A stretch of DNA of 64,000 nt, taken from positions 434,001 through 498,000 of the forward strand of contig CAJMPW010000001.1 of the NCBI GenBank assembly GCA_905215475.1, given 5' to 3'. A model generated the notes under the pieces. The model searched no databases and was not told the origin of the DNA. It saw nothing but the letters and a program-made list of their open reading frames with translations. This stretch comes from CAG-103 sp905215475. Its GTDB lineage: Bacteria > Bacillota > Clostridia > Oscillospirales > Oscillospiraceae. Every line of letters begins with the position of its first letter. Position 1 is the first letter of the stretch. Positions 15,413-24,527 of the stretch are shown piece by piece. Position numbers and translations under genes: made by a program.

Positions 15413-18400
15413 ATGAGCGAAAAAATCCCGTTTCTCGATATGTTCCCCGACTGTGCGTCCCTGCAGGACAGCTGCGGCGGTCTTGACAAGGCGGAGGTGC
15501 TCGACGTGCTCATTGAGCGCGAGAGCATGACGATGCAGCTGCGCACGTGGTTTGCGCGTATGCCGGCGCCGGTCGAGCGCACAAATATTGAGCAGCTGCT
15601 CGCGGCGCAGTTTCGGCTGCGCGCCGTGCAGATCCAGGCGGAATACCCCGCGCCGGAGCAGAAAAAAGCCGAGCAGAAGGCCAAGGCCAGGGTGCTCATG
15701 GGCAAGCCCATCCCGAAGCGCGCGGACGTCACGCCCATGAACGAGCTCACGCTCGAGAGCGGCAACGTCACGCTTGAGGGCGAGGTCTTTGCCGTCAGCA
15801 GCCGCGAGATCGCCAAGTACGGCTCTGCCGTGCTCTCGTTTGACATGACCGACAGCACGAGCAGCGTGCGCGTGTCGCGCTTTTTGCGCGCCGAGGACGA
15901 CCAGACCATCGTCGGTCTCATCCACGAGGGGATGTGGCTGCGCGTGCAGGGCAAGATCAACTACAGCAAATACGATGAAGACATGGTGCTCGAGCCGCGC
16001 AACATCGTGCAGGGGGAGAAGACCATTCGCCCTGACAACGCACCGGAAAAGCGCGTGGAGCTGCACCTGCATACGCGCTACTCGGCGCTCGACGCCATCT
16101 CCGACCCCGCGGATCTCGTGGCGCGCGCGGCCTATTGGGGGCATCCGGCCATCGCCGTGACGGATCACGGTGTGGCGCAGGCGTTCCCGGATATGTGGAA
16201 GGCGTCGAAGAAATACGGCGTGAAGATCATCTACGGTGAGGAGGGCTACCTCGTCAACGACGTGGACGGCACGCTTGCCGTGCACGGGCAGAGCGCGCTG
16301 CCGCTCGACACGGAGTTCGTCGCCTTTGACATCGAGACGACCGGTCTGCACCTCGATACGAACCGCATGACCGAGATCGGCGCGGTGCTCTTTTCCGGCG
16401 GCGAGATCAAGGCGGAGTTTGATACCTTTGTCGACCCGCATATGCCCATCCCGGCCGAGATCACGCGGCTGACCGGCATCACGGACGCCGATGCGGCCGG
16501 CGCGCCCGATGAGGCGGAGGCCATGCGGCAGTTTCTTGACTTCGTGGGCGGGCGGCCGATCATTGCACACAATGCCGACTTTGATACCGGCTTCATGAGC
16601 GCGGCCTGCCGCCGGGCGGGCATCCCGTTTGAGCCGGTGTATCTCGACACGCTCGTGCTCGCGCAGTATCTGCTGCCGGATCTCAAGCATCACAAGCTCG
16701 ACCAGGTCTCGAACCGGCTGAGCCTGCCGGACTTCAACCATCACCGCGCCAGCGACGATGCAATGGTCGTCGCGCGCATCATGGATAAGTTCCTGCCCAT
16801 GCTTGCGGCGAAGGGCGCGCAGACGCTCGACGATCTCAACGCGCTCGTGCGCAGCGGTCTGAAGGAGAAGCGCCGCACGCATCATATCTCCATTCTCGTC
16901 AGGAACAAGACCGGTCTGAAAAATCTCTACGAGATCATCTCCCGGTCGTATCTGGAGCATTTTAAGCGCAACCCCACCATTCCCAAGAGCCTGCTCATGG
17001 AGTACCGTGAGGGGCTCATCATCGGCTCGGCCTGCGAAGCGGGTGAGGTGTTTGAGGCCGTGCTGCGCGGCAAGAGCGACGCGGAGCTCAAGCGCATCGC
17101 CTCATTTTACGATTATCTTGAGATCATGCCGCTGGCGAATAACCGCTTCCTGCTCGACAACGGCACCGTGCGCAGCGAAGAATCCCTGCGCAGCCTCAAC
17201 CGCCGCATCGTGGAGCTCGGCGAGGAGCTCGGCAAGCCCGTGGTCGCAACGTGCGATGTGCATTTTCTCGATCCCGAGCAGGAGATCTACCGCCGCATCC
17301 TGCTGGCGGCCAAGAAGTTTGCCGATGCGGACAAGGCCATGCCGCTCTATTACCGCACGACGGAGGAAATGCTCGACGAATTTTCGTATCTCGGCGCCGA
17401 AAAGGCGCACGAGGTCGTCGTCACGAACACGAACGCCATCGCCGACAGCGTCGAGGTGTTCGAGCTCCTGCCGAAGGATCTCTACCCGCCGAAGATCGAA
17501 AACTCCGCCCAGCAGCTCAAGGACCTCGTCTACGGCAAGATGACGGCTATCTACGGCGAGCATCCGCCGAAGCTCATCGCCGACCGCGTCGAGACCGAGC
17601 TGCACGACATCCTCTCGCGCGGGTACGACGTCATTTACATGAGCGCGCAAAAGCTCGTCGCCAACTCCCTCGAGCACGGCTATCTGGTCGGCAGCCGAGG
17701 CAGCGTCGGCTCGTCGCTCGTGGCATATTTCTCCGGCATCACGGAGGTCAACTCCCTCCCGCCGCACTATGTCTGCCCGCAGTGCAAGTATACGGATTTT
17801 GATTCCGGCACGGGCTTTGGCTGCGGCGCGGATATGCCGGACAAGATGTGCCCGCAGTGCGGCACGAAGCTGCGCAAGGACGGCTTTGACATCCCGTTTG
17901 AGACCTTCCTCGGCTTCGGCGGCGATAAAGTGCCCGATATCGACCTGAACTTCTCGGGCGAATATCAGGGCAAGGCGCACAAATATACGGAGGAGCTCTT
18001 CGGCTCGGATCACGTGTTCCGCGCCGGCACGATCGGCACGCTGGCCGAAAAGACGGCCTACGGCTATGTGCTCAAGTATCTCGAGGAGCGCGGCAAGACC
18101 CTGCCGAAGGCGGAGATGAACCGCCTTGCACTCGGCTGCGTCGGCGTCAAGCGCACGACCGGTCAGCATCCCGGCGGTCTCGTCGTCATCCCGCAGGATA
18201 TGGACGTCACGGATTTCTGCCCCGTGCAGCATCCGGCCGATGACCCGAACAGCGACATCATCACCACCCACTTTGAATATCACTGCATGGAGGCAAACCT
18301 GCTCAAGCTCGACGAGCTCGGCCACGATGACCCGACCATGATCCGTATGCTCGAGGACATGACCGGCGTCAACGCGCGCGAGATCCCGCTCGACGACCCG

Positions 18401-19378
18401 GAGACGATGGGCATCTTCTGCAGCGCAGCGCCGCTCGGTCTGACGGATGACGACCCGATCGTCGGCAAGACCGGCACGATCGGCATCCCGGAATTCGGCA
18501 CCGGCTTTACGCGCCAGATGCTCGTCGACACGCAGCCGAAGGGCTTTGATATCCTCGTGCGGCTGTCCGGCTTCTCGCACGGCACGGACGTGTGGCTCGG
18601 CAACGCCAAGGATCTCATCATGTCCGGCACGGCGACGGTCAATCAGACGGTCGGCTGCCGTGACGATATCATGCTCTATCTCATCAGCCGCGGCATGGAC
18701 GCCAAGCTCTCGTTCAAGATCATGGAGAGCGTGCGTAAGGGCAAGGTCAAGCGCGGCGGTTTTCAGGACGGCTGGGTCGAGACGATGCAGGAGCACGGCG
18801 TGCCGGAGTGGTACATCACGTCCCTGAGCAAGATCGCCTACCTGTTCCCGAAGGCGCACGCGGTCGCCTACGTCATGATGGCGTTTCGCATCGCGTGGTT
18901 CAAGGTGCACGAGCCGCTGGCGTTTTACAGCGCGTATTTTTACCGCCGCAGCCAGAAGGACTCGTTCGACGCCGATATGATGACGCGCGGTCTCGACTAC
19001 ACCCGCCGCAAGATCAACGAGCTGCGCAACAAGCCCACGCTCACCGCCAAGGAAGAGGACCTGCTCGTGACGATGGAGGCGGTGTATGAATTCAACCTCC
19101 GCGGCTTTGAGTTTGCGCCGATGAGCCTGTATGAGAGCGACGCGACGAAGTTCCTCATCCGCGACGGGAAGCTCCTGCCGCCGTTCGTGGCCATCTCGGG
19201 TCTCGGCGAGAGCGCGGCGTGGAATCTCGTGGCCTGCCGCGAGGGCGGGCGCGAGTTCGTGTCGGTCGAGGAGCTCTCGGCCGCCTGCCCGAAGGTCAGC
19301 CAGACGCACCTGGAGCAGCTGCGCAATATGGGCGCGCTCGGCGAGATGCCGGACAGCAGCCAGATGAGCTTGTTCTGA
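15413..19378 (+). CDS. polC: DNA polymerase III PolC, Gram-positive type
   Basis: A 1,321-residue replicative polymerase with proofreading built in. In order: an OB-fold region (about 115-200), PHP-domain start (ELHLHTRYSALDA, about 216), the DEDDh exonuclease inserted in the PHP domain (FDIETTGL near 305; HNADFDTGF), PHP continuation, a Cys4 zinc site (CPQC...CPQCG, about 785-820), then the catalytic palm with PDIDLNF (about 842) and the fingers. It is shorter than B. subtilis PolC (about 1,437), mostly through a reduced N-terminal region. Starts 7 bases after ispG. PolC is restricted to Firmicutes and relatives, which helps place the organism. Confidence 0.97.
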   Translation: MSEKIPFLDMFPDCASLQDSCGGLDKAEVLDVLIERESMTMQLRTWFARMPAPVERTNIEQLLAAQFRLRAVQIQAEYPAPEQKKAEQKAKARVLMGKPIPKRADVTPMNELTLESGNVTLEGEVFAVSSREIAKYGSAVLSFDMTDSTSSVRVSRFLRAEDDQTIVGLIHEGMWLRVQGKINYSKYDEDMVLEPRNIVQGEKTIRPDNAPEKRVELHLHTRYSALDAISDPADLVARAAYWGHPAIAVTDHGVAQAFPDMWKASKKYGVKIIYGEEGYLVNDVDGTLAVHGQSALPLDTEFVAFDIETTGLHLDTNRMTEIGAVLFSGGEIKAEFDTFVDPHMPIPAEITRLTGITDADAAGAPDEAEAMRQFLDFVGGRPIIAHNADFDTGFMSAACRRAGIPFEPVYLDTLVLAQYLLPDLKHHKLDQVSNRLSLPDFNHHRASDDAMVVARIMDKFLPMLAAKGAQTLDDLNALVRSGLKEKRRTHHISILVRNKTGLKNLYEIISRSYLEHFKRNPTIPKSLLMEYREGLIIGSACEAGEVFEAVLRGKSDAELKRIASFYDYLEIMPLANNRFLLDNGTVRSEESLRSLNRRIVELGEELGKPVVATCDVHFLDPEQEIYRRILLAAKKFADADKAMPLYYRTTEEMLDEFSYLGAEKAHEVVVTNTNAIADSVEVFELLPKDLYPPKIENSAQQLKDLVYGKMTAIYGEHPPKLIADRVETELHDILSRGYDVIYMSAQKLVANSLEHGYLVGSRGSVGSSLVAYFSGITEVNSLPPHYVCPQCKYTDFDSGTGFGCGADMPDKMCPQCGTKLRKDGFDIPFETFLGFGGDKVPDIDLNFSGEYQGKAHKYTEELFGSDHVFRAGTIGTLAEKTAYGYVLKYLEERGKTLPKAEMNRLALGCVGVKRTTGQHPGGLVVIPQDMDVTDFCPVQHPADDPNSDIITTHFEYHCMEANLLKLDELGHDDPTMIRMLEDMTGVNAREIPLDDPETMGIFCSAAPLGLTDDDPIVGKTGTIGIPEFGTGFTRQMLVDTQPKGFDILVRLSGFSHGTDVWLGNAKDLIMSGTATVNQTVGCRDDIMLYLISRGMDAKLSFKIMESVRKGKVKRGGFQDGWVETMQEHGVPEWYITSLSKIAYLFPKAHAVAYVMMAFRIAWFKVHEPLAFYSAYFYRRSQKDSFDADMMTRGLDYTRRKINELRNKPTLTAKEEDLLVTMEAVYEFNLRGFEFAPMSLYESDATKFLIRDGKLLPPFVAISGLGESAAWNLVACREGGREFVSVEELSAACPKVSQTHLEQLRNMGALGEMPDSSQMSLF

Positions 19379-19403
19379 TTTTGTGACAATCCGCAGTTTT
19401 TGT

Positions 19404-19432
19404 TTGCAAGGTGCGGCAATCCTTGGTATGAT
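19404..19432 (+). promoter_or_regulatory. Sigma-A promoter for the SLH surface protein gene
   Basis: TTGCAA at 19404-19409 and TATGAT at 19427-19432 with exactly 17 bp between them. About 55 bases upstream of the start codon. Confidence 0.8.
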
Positions 19433-19488
19433 AAGGGTGAACCCTTGTCCCTGTATGATTCGGTGCGTCCGAAAGAGGAGGTTATGCA

Positions 19489-22371
19489 ATGAAACGTTTT
19501 CTGGCGCTGCTGCTGACGCTGGTGATGCTCGTTTCGGTCTGCGGCCTGCAGGCGTTTGCCGCCAGCGGTGACACGCCGGAGGAATCCGGCGACGAGCTGG
19601 TCGTGCACACGCGCTCCGGCGCGACGCGGACATTCCATGTCGGCGATACATTTTCATATACCTATTGGTTTCGGCTGACGAGCGGCTCGGTCAACAAGAT
19701 CACGGCGCACGTGCTGTATGACAGCCAGTGCCTGACGGTCAATACCGACGGCTGCCGCTTCCCGAACATGACGTCCGCCTCGACGAAGAACAACGCGGGC
19801 GACTTTGAGTTCCGGGATTCGTTCACGATGTCGGCCGGCAGCGTGTTTGCCACGGCAGCGCCGCAGGTCATGGCGAACATCTCCTTCACCGTCACGCGCG
19901 GCGGCACGGCCTATCTGACGACGATGATCGAGCGGCTGGAGATCCGCAAGTCGAATGGTGACAAGTCCGAGCTCGTCACGGATTTCAAGAACAAGACGTG
20001 GTCGCCGGCAAAGTATTCCACATTTGACTATCTGCAGGATGAAAAGCCGTCGACGGTTTCCACGCCGCTGAGCGCCTCGTCCGATGTCGCATGGTATTAC
20101 GCCGTTGATGCCGGGACCAATGCGCCCGTTCCGGCGGGGGTGACGTTTGAGCTCACCGGCACGTCCGGAAACGGCGAACACATCGAGCGCACCGCCGTGT
20201 CCGACGCCTATGGCTTTGTCGGCTTCGGCACGGTGCCGTATGGTACTTATTATGTTCAGACACGCACACCGGACGGCGCCGAGACGGCGTACATCATCAG
20301 CGACGGCTCGCGCGTCCTGCCCGATGTGCAGGAGGGGAAGCTGCAGCTGAACCACACGCTGCACTATCGCACGGCCGACCCGAGCGAGCTGCGCTCGCTC
20401 ACAGTGACGTTCGAGTGGACAAATGAGCTGATCGCGCCCGATGAGCTCTACACGAAGGATCGCCCGTCGAGCGTGTACATGGAGCTCAGCCGCAGCAGCG
20501 ACGCTGTCGTCGTGGCGCACCGCTCGTCCGCCCCCGAGGATGGCGTGGCGGTCTTTGAGAATCTGCCGATCCGTGATGACAACGGCAATGAGATCACCTA
20601 TGTCCTCACCACGACGACACTGCAGCACTATGACGCGCAGGTCACGCGCACGGACACGGGCTTCCATATTAACTTCGTCTATCTCAACAAACACACGTGG
20701 GAGACGACGCGCACTGAGCCGACCTGCACGGTGGATGGTTCCATCGTCTCCGTGTGCAAGGACTGCGGCGCGACAGACCGTGTCGTGCTGCCCGCGACCG
20801 GTCACAAGCTGGTCACCTCCGGCCATGATGCCACGTGCACGCAGTCGGGCTATGTGCGCTATATGTGCTCGCAGTGCAGCTACTGGTATGAGAAAAAGAC
20901 CCCGGCGCTGGGGCATGACTGGAGCGACTGGGTGGTCGATCAGGAGGTCACTGCCCGCGCCGACGGCGTCAAGCACCGCACGTGCGCACGCTGCGGTGAG
21001 ATGGAGATGTATGCCATCCCGTACGCCAACCACAAGCACACGATGAAAAAGCGCGTCGTCCGCCCGACCTGCACTGCGCAGGGCTACACGGAGTTTTACT
21101 GCGTCAACGACGCGGGACTTCCGTGCGGCGAGTCGTATATCGTCGAGGGCAGCCGCACCCAGCCGCTCGGCCATACTTATGAGGGCAACAGCGGCATCAC
21201 CACGATCATCGAGCCGACGTGTACCACGACCGGCCTGAAGGAATACCACTGCACGCGCTGCGGTGACACCTATACCGAGGTTCTTCCGCAGCTTGGGCAT
21301 GACTATGAGCTGCAGCCGGGCAAGAGCAGCAAGCCGGACTGCACCAAGCCGGGTACGGAGTATTATGTCTGCGGCCGCTGCGAGGACGTGAAGCTCGTGC
21401 GCACGCCGGCGCTTGGTCACGACTGGGGCGAGTGGATCGTCGACCAGCAGGAGACCGATCAGGCCGACGGCCTCAAGCACCGCATCTGCAAGACCTGCGG
21501 CGAGCGGCAGGATGCCGCGATCCCGAAGCTGGAGCACATCCACAACTACCTCCCCACAAAGGTCGAGCCGGACTGTGAGCAGCAGGGCTACACACGCTAC
21601 ACCTGCTCGTGCGGCGATACGTATATTGAACAGAGCAGCTATGTGCCCGCGCTCGGCCATACATGGGTCGAGACCGCGCGGCAAGAGCCGACCGAAAAGA
21701 CCGTCGGCGTCATCACCTACACCTGCCAGCGCTGCGCCAAGCTGCGCTATGAGTACATCCCCAAGGTCGAACCGATCGACAAGTGGAAAAATCCCTACCG
21801 CGATGTGCGCAGCAACGCATGGTACTATGAAGCCGTCGCCTATGTCACGCGCAACGGGCTCATGGTCGGCACCGGGACAATGACCTTCTCGCCGGACGAA
21901 CAGATGAACCGCGCCATGATCGCGATGATTCTCTACAAGATGAACGGTATGCCGAGCGTTGCGGGCATGACCGCGCCCTTTACGGATGTGCCGGACGATA
22001 CGTGGTATACGAATGCGGTCATCTGGGCGTATAACTGCGGTGTTGCCAGCGGCACGAGCGCGACGACCTTCTCACCGATGGCGAATATCACACGCGAGCA
22101 GATGATGACGATGTTCTACGGCTATGCCGTGTATATGAATTACAACACGATGGCGGTCGCCGACCTGAGCGTGTTCCCGGACAGCGGAGACGTCTCGCAC
22201 TGGGCGGAGGTCAAGCTGGGCTGGGGCGTTGCCAACGCACTCATCAAAGGCGTGCAGGAGCGCGACGGTGTGTATCTGCGCCCGCGTGCTACGGCTACGC
22301 GCGCGGAGGCTGCGGCGATCCTGCGCAGCTTCGACCAGTGGCGTGCCTACGCCGTCGCGCCAGGGAATTGA
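19489..22371 (+). CDS. Secreted SLH-domain surface protein with Cys-pair repeats
   Basis: A 960-residue cell-surface protein of unknown ligand. A Sec signal peptide (MKRFLALLLTLVML, cleavage near AFAAS, about residue 25) is followed by a cohesin-like/adhesin-like N-terminal region (about 35-180), a Cna-B-like segment (about 195-300, with PVPAGVTFEL and VPYGTYYVQT), a region of about six Cys-rich repeats (about 402-764), and three SLH repeats at the C-terminus (about 765-950: YRDVRSNAWYYEAV, FTDVPDDTWYTNAV, FPDSGDVSHWAE) that should bind secondary cell-wall polymer. GAGGAGG lies before the ATG. It has its own promoter and is not part of the polC operon. Confidence 0.88.
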   Translation: MKRFLALLLTLVMLVSVCGLQAFAASGDTPEESGDELVVHTRSGATRTFHVGDTFSYTYWFRLTSGSVNKITAHVLYDSQCLTVNTDGCRFPNMTSASTKNNAGDFEFRDSFTMSAGSVFATAAPQVMANISFTVTRGGTAYLTTMIERLEIRKSNGDKSELVTDFKNKTWSPAKYSTFDYLQDEKPSTVSTPLSASSDVAWYYAVDAGTNAPVPAGVTFELTGTSGNGEHIERTAVSDAYGFVGFGTVPYGTYYVQTRTPDGAETAYIISDGSRVLPDVQEGKLQLNHTLHYRTADPSELRSLTVTFEWTNELIAPDELYTKDRPSSVYMELSRSSDAVVVAHRSSAPEDGVAVFENLPIRDDNGNEITYVLTTTTLQHYDAQVTRTDTGFHINFVYLNKHTWETTRTEPTCTVDGSIVSVCKDCGATDRVVLPATGHKLVTSGHDATCTQSGYVRYMCSQCSYWYEKKTPALGHDWSDWVVDQEVTARADGVKHRTCARCGEMEMYAIPYANHKHTMKKRVVRPTCTAQGYTEFYCVNDAGLPCGESYIVEGSRTQPLGHTYEGNSGITTIIEPTCTTTGLKEYHCTRCGDTYTEVLPQLGHDYELQPGKSSKPDCTKPGTEYYVCGRCEDVKLVRTPALGHDWGEWIVDQQETDQADGLKHRICKTCGERQDAAIPKLEHIHNYLPTKVEPDCEQQGYTRYTCSCGDTYIEQSSYVPALGHTWVETARQEPTEKTVGVITYTCQRCAKLRYEYIPKVEPIDKWKNPYRDVRSNAWYYEAVAYVTRNGLMVGTGTMTFSPDEQMNRAMIAMILYKMNGMPSVAGMTAPFTDVPDDTWYTNAVIWAYNCGVASGTSATTFSPMANITREQMMTMFYGYAVYMNYNTMAVADLSVFPDSGDVSHWAEVKLGWGVANALIKGVQERDGVYLRPRATATRAEAAAILRSFDQWRAYAVAPGN
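20691..21780 (+). repeat. Tandem protein repeats with CxxC pairs inside the SLH protein
   Basis: About six degenerate units encode the pattern (E/K)PxCTxxGxxxxxCxxCGxxxxxxLPALGHxW. Units two and five carry the same extra insert (DWVVDQEVTARADGVKHRTC in the first, close relative in the second), suggesting duplication of a multi-unit block. CxxC pairs on an extracellular protein could bind metal or form disulfides. Confidence 0.75.
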
Positions 22372-22391
22372 AAACAGGAGGAGATCTTACT

Positions 22392-23003
22392 ATGGCAAAT
22401 CTTGTGATTACGATCGGAAGAGAGAGCGGCAGCGGCGGGCGTCAGCTCGGCAGCGAGCTGGCGGAGGCGCTGGGCGTCAAGTGTTATGATTCGGAGCTCA
22501 TCAATGAGACTGCGAAGGCGAGCGGCTTTGCCGAAAGCTTTGTCCAGTCGCACGAGGAGCAGCGTCCGGGCAGCTTTTTGTACTCGCTCGTGACGGGCGG
22601 CGGCGTCATTTCTGACGAGCAGCCGTTTCCGGTGCAGATCTTTCAGGCACAGTCGGAGGTCATCCGCGCGATCGCGGCGCGCGAGTCGTGCGTCATCGTC
22701 GGCCGCTGCGCAGACTATGTCCTGCGTGACGAGGCGGATGTGGCGCTCGTGAACCTGTTTGTCCACGCGCCGATGGCGGCGCGCATCCGCCGCGAGAGCG
22801 CGCGCACGAGCACGACGCCCATCCAGGCGGAAAAGCGCATCCGTCAGGTGGATAAGGAGCGCGCTTCGTACTATAACTTCTTTTCCTCCAAGCGCTGGGG
22901 CGACGCGCAGGGCTATGACCTGTGCATCAACACCGGCAATATGGACATCAGCGACGTCGTCCAGCTCACGCTCCGCTATCTGGAGCTGCGCGGCCTGCGC
23001 TGA
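22392..23003 (+). CDS. Cytidylate kinase-like family protein
   Basis: A 203-residue P-loop nucleotide kinase-like protein. ITIGRESGSGGRQLGSELAE is the modified Walker A of the Cytidylate_kin2 family (GRESGSGGR). VIVGRCADYVLR and a C-terminal arginine-rich lid (RIRRESARTS) follow. The ATG at 22392 has AGGAGGAG upstream, 20 bases after the SLH gene. The family lacks the NMP-binding insert of true Cmk, and its substrate is not established. A canonical cmk is not in this window. Confidence 0.85.
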   Translation: MANLVITIGRESGSGGRQLGSELAEALGVKCYDSELINETAKASGFAESFVQSHEEQRPGSFLYSLVTGGGVISDEQPFPVQIFQAQSEVIRAIAARESCVIVGRCADYVLRDEADVALVNLFVHAPMAARIRRESARTSTTPIQAEKRIRQVDKERASYYNFFSSKRWGDAQGYDLCINTGNMDISDVVQLTLRYLELRGLR

Positions 23004-23015
23004 ACCGGAGATGAG

Positions 23016-23046
23016 AAAACCGGCCACGCTTAAGTGGCCGGTTTTT
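23016..23046. terminator. Bidirectional terminator between convergent genes
   Basis: AAAACCGGCCAC at 23016-23027 pairs with GTGGCCGGTTTT at 23034-23045, with T runs in both directions. It serves the kinase-like gene on the plus strand and the GIY-YIG gene on the minus strand, whose stop codon lies inside the loop. Confidence 0.88.
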
Positions 23047-23392
23047 CCGTGTTGGGGAGGTAGTCTGCGAGCGCTGCATCCGGGACAGGCCGGATGTCCG
23101 CCCCGGCGAGCGCGGGGCAGAGGTCGCTGATCTTTGCCGGGTCTGCAATGAGCGCATCTTTTTGCGGGCGCGTCAGGCGCTTGATGCGCGCCTCAAGCTG
23201 CCGCGCGGTCGTGGCGGTGTCGGTCGTCAGCAGCAGCGCCAGCGCCGTGACCGGGTGGCTGCGCGTATATTTTGCGCAGCCCGGCAGATGCTCCACGTGC
23301 TGGCGCAGGCGGCGCGCGATGTCCGGCGTCATGCCCGTGTAGAGCGAGCCGTCGGCGCAGCGCAGAAGATAGACATAGTGTCGTTTATCCAT
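23030..23392 (-). CDS. GIY-YIG nuclease superfamily protein (YhbQ/YazA type)
   Basis: A 120-residue stand-alone GIY-YIG domain. VYLLRCADGSLYTGMT shows the two-strand GIY-YIG motif (here VYLL...LYTGMT), followed by Arg-rich RRLRQH and a conserved Glu in QLEARIKRLTR. Such proteins (UPF0213) are thought to act on DNA, but the cellular role is poorly defined. The coding sequence ends inside a bidirectional terminator, convergent with the kinase-like gene. Confidence 0.88.
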   Translation of the reverse strand: MDKRHYVYLLRCADGSLYTGMTPDIARRLRQHVEHLPGCAKYTRSHPVTALALLLTTDTATTARQLEARIKRLTRPQKDALIADPAKISDLCPALAGADIRPVPDAALADYLPNTEKPAT

Positions 23393-23497
23393 AAATATTA
23401 CCCGTTTTCTTTGAATGTGTTCGAAAACAGGATATCACAGATCCGTCAATGTTTCAAACACGCGGCGCTGACAGATTGTGCAAAAACGCAAAATCGG

Positions 23498-23569
23498 TTG
23501 AAAATATTCAATATTTCCGTGAATATACGCTTAAAAATGAATATGCAAAGAAAAAATACGAATATTCAT
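23498..23569 (+). promoter_or_regulatory. Operator-like GAATAT repeats upstream of the amino acid transporter
   Basis: TTGAAAATATTCAA at 23498-23511 has perfect 5-bp arms. Further down, ATGAATAT at 23537-23544 is inverted as ATATTCAT at 23562-23569, and another GTGAATAT begins at 23519. The repeats sit immediately upstream of a strong promoter and resemble ArgR/AhrC boxes (TGAAT...ATTCA). That they bind an arginine repressor is inference. Confidence 0.4.
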
Positions 23570-23580
23570 GCAAAAAGTAC

Positions 23581-23609
23581 TTGACACCCGTGTTTCGGCG
23601 TGCTATCAT
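23581..23609 (+). promoter_or_regulatory. Sigma-A promoter of the amino acid ABC transporter operon
   Basis: A consensus TTGACA at 23581-23586, 17-bp spacer, TATCAT at 23604-23609. Confidence 0.88.
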
Positions 23610-23669
23610 ACGACCATACCAAACAGGACGTGAGTCCGAATCTACAAAGTTGAGGAAGAGGCTAATAAA

Positions 23670-24452
23670 ATGAAAAAATTTGTTGCATTGCTTCTGGCGG
23701 TTCTCATGGTCGCATCGCTGTGCGCCTGTGGCCAGAAGGGTACGGGTTCTGATCTTCAGACCGTGACCAAGGGAAAACTCATCATGTCCACCAACGCCGA
23801 GTTTGCGCCGTATGAGTACGTCGCCGATGACGGCAAGGGCTTCCAGGGCACCGGCTATGAGGGCATTGACATCGAGATCGCTTATGCGCTGGCTCAGAAG
23901 CTGGGTCTGGAGCTGGTCGTTGACAATATGGACTTTGACGCTGCGCTCAGCGCCGTCCAGACCGGCAAGAGCGACATGGTCGCCGCCGGCGTGACCGTCA
24001 CGCCCGACCGTCTCAACGCCATGAGCTTCACCGACAGCTACGCCAACGGCGTGCAGGTCGTCATCGTGAAGGAAGGCTCCGACATCAAGAGCATCGATGA
24101 TCTCCAGGGCAAGAAGATCGGCACCCAGCGCGGCACCACCGGTTTCCTCTACTGCAGTGATGACTTCGGTGATGACAACGTCATCGGCTTCGACGACGGC
24201 GCGACCGCCGTGCAGAACCTCAAGGCCGGCAAGATCGACTGCGTCGTCATTGATAACGTCCCCGCGCAGGAGTATGTGAAGGCAAACCCCGGTCTGACCA
24301 TTCTCGATACGGAGTACGCCAATGAGGACTACGCCATCGGCATCGCCAAGGACAACACCGCGCTGCAGGAAGCCCTGAACAAGGCGCTGGCCGAGCTCAA
24401 GGCCGACGGCACGATCCAGTCCATCATCGACAAGTACATCCCCGCGAAGTAA
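23670..24452 (+). CDS. Polar amino acid ABC transporter, substrate-binding lipoprotein
   Basis: A 260-residue family 3 solute-binding protein. The N-terminus is a lipoprotein signal with lipobox SLCAC, so it should be anchored outside the membrane by Cys19. AEFAPYEYVADDG, GIDIEIAYALAQKLG and GKKIGTQRGTTGFLY are typical of glutamine/arginine/cystine binding proteins. It is the first gene of a binding protein-permease-ATPase operon. A hairpin after it probably keeps its mRNA more abundant than that of the membrane parts. The ligand is not certain; ArgR-like operator repeats hint at basic amino acids. Confidence 0.92.
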   Translation: MKKFVALLLAVLMVASLCACGQKGTGSDLQTVTKGKLIMSTNAEFAPYEYVADDGKGFQGTGYEGIDIEIAYALAQKLGLELVVDNMDFDAALSAVQTGKSDMVAAGVTVTPDRLNAMSFTDSYANGVQVVIVKEGSDIKSIDDLQGKKIGTQRGTTGFLYCSDDFGDDNVIGFDDGATAVQNLKAGKIDCVVIDNVPAQEYVKANPGLTILDTEYANEDYAIGIAKDNTALQEALNKALAELKADGTIQSIIDKYIPAK

Positions 24453-24475
24453 TCGCATCATAACGCAAAGCGCGT

Positions 24476-24498
24476 AAGGGCGGCAGTCAGCCGCCCTT
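24476..24498 (+). other. Intercistronic hairpin after the binding-protein gene
   Basis: AAGGGCGGC at 24476-24484 pairs with GCCGCCCTT at 24490-24498. Such hairpins commonly stabilise the binding-protein message relative to permease and ATPase. Confidence 0.65.
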
Positions 24499-24527
24499 TG
24501 CGTGCGTAGAAAGAAAGAGGTTCCTCT

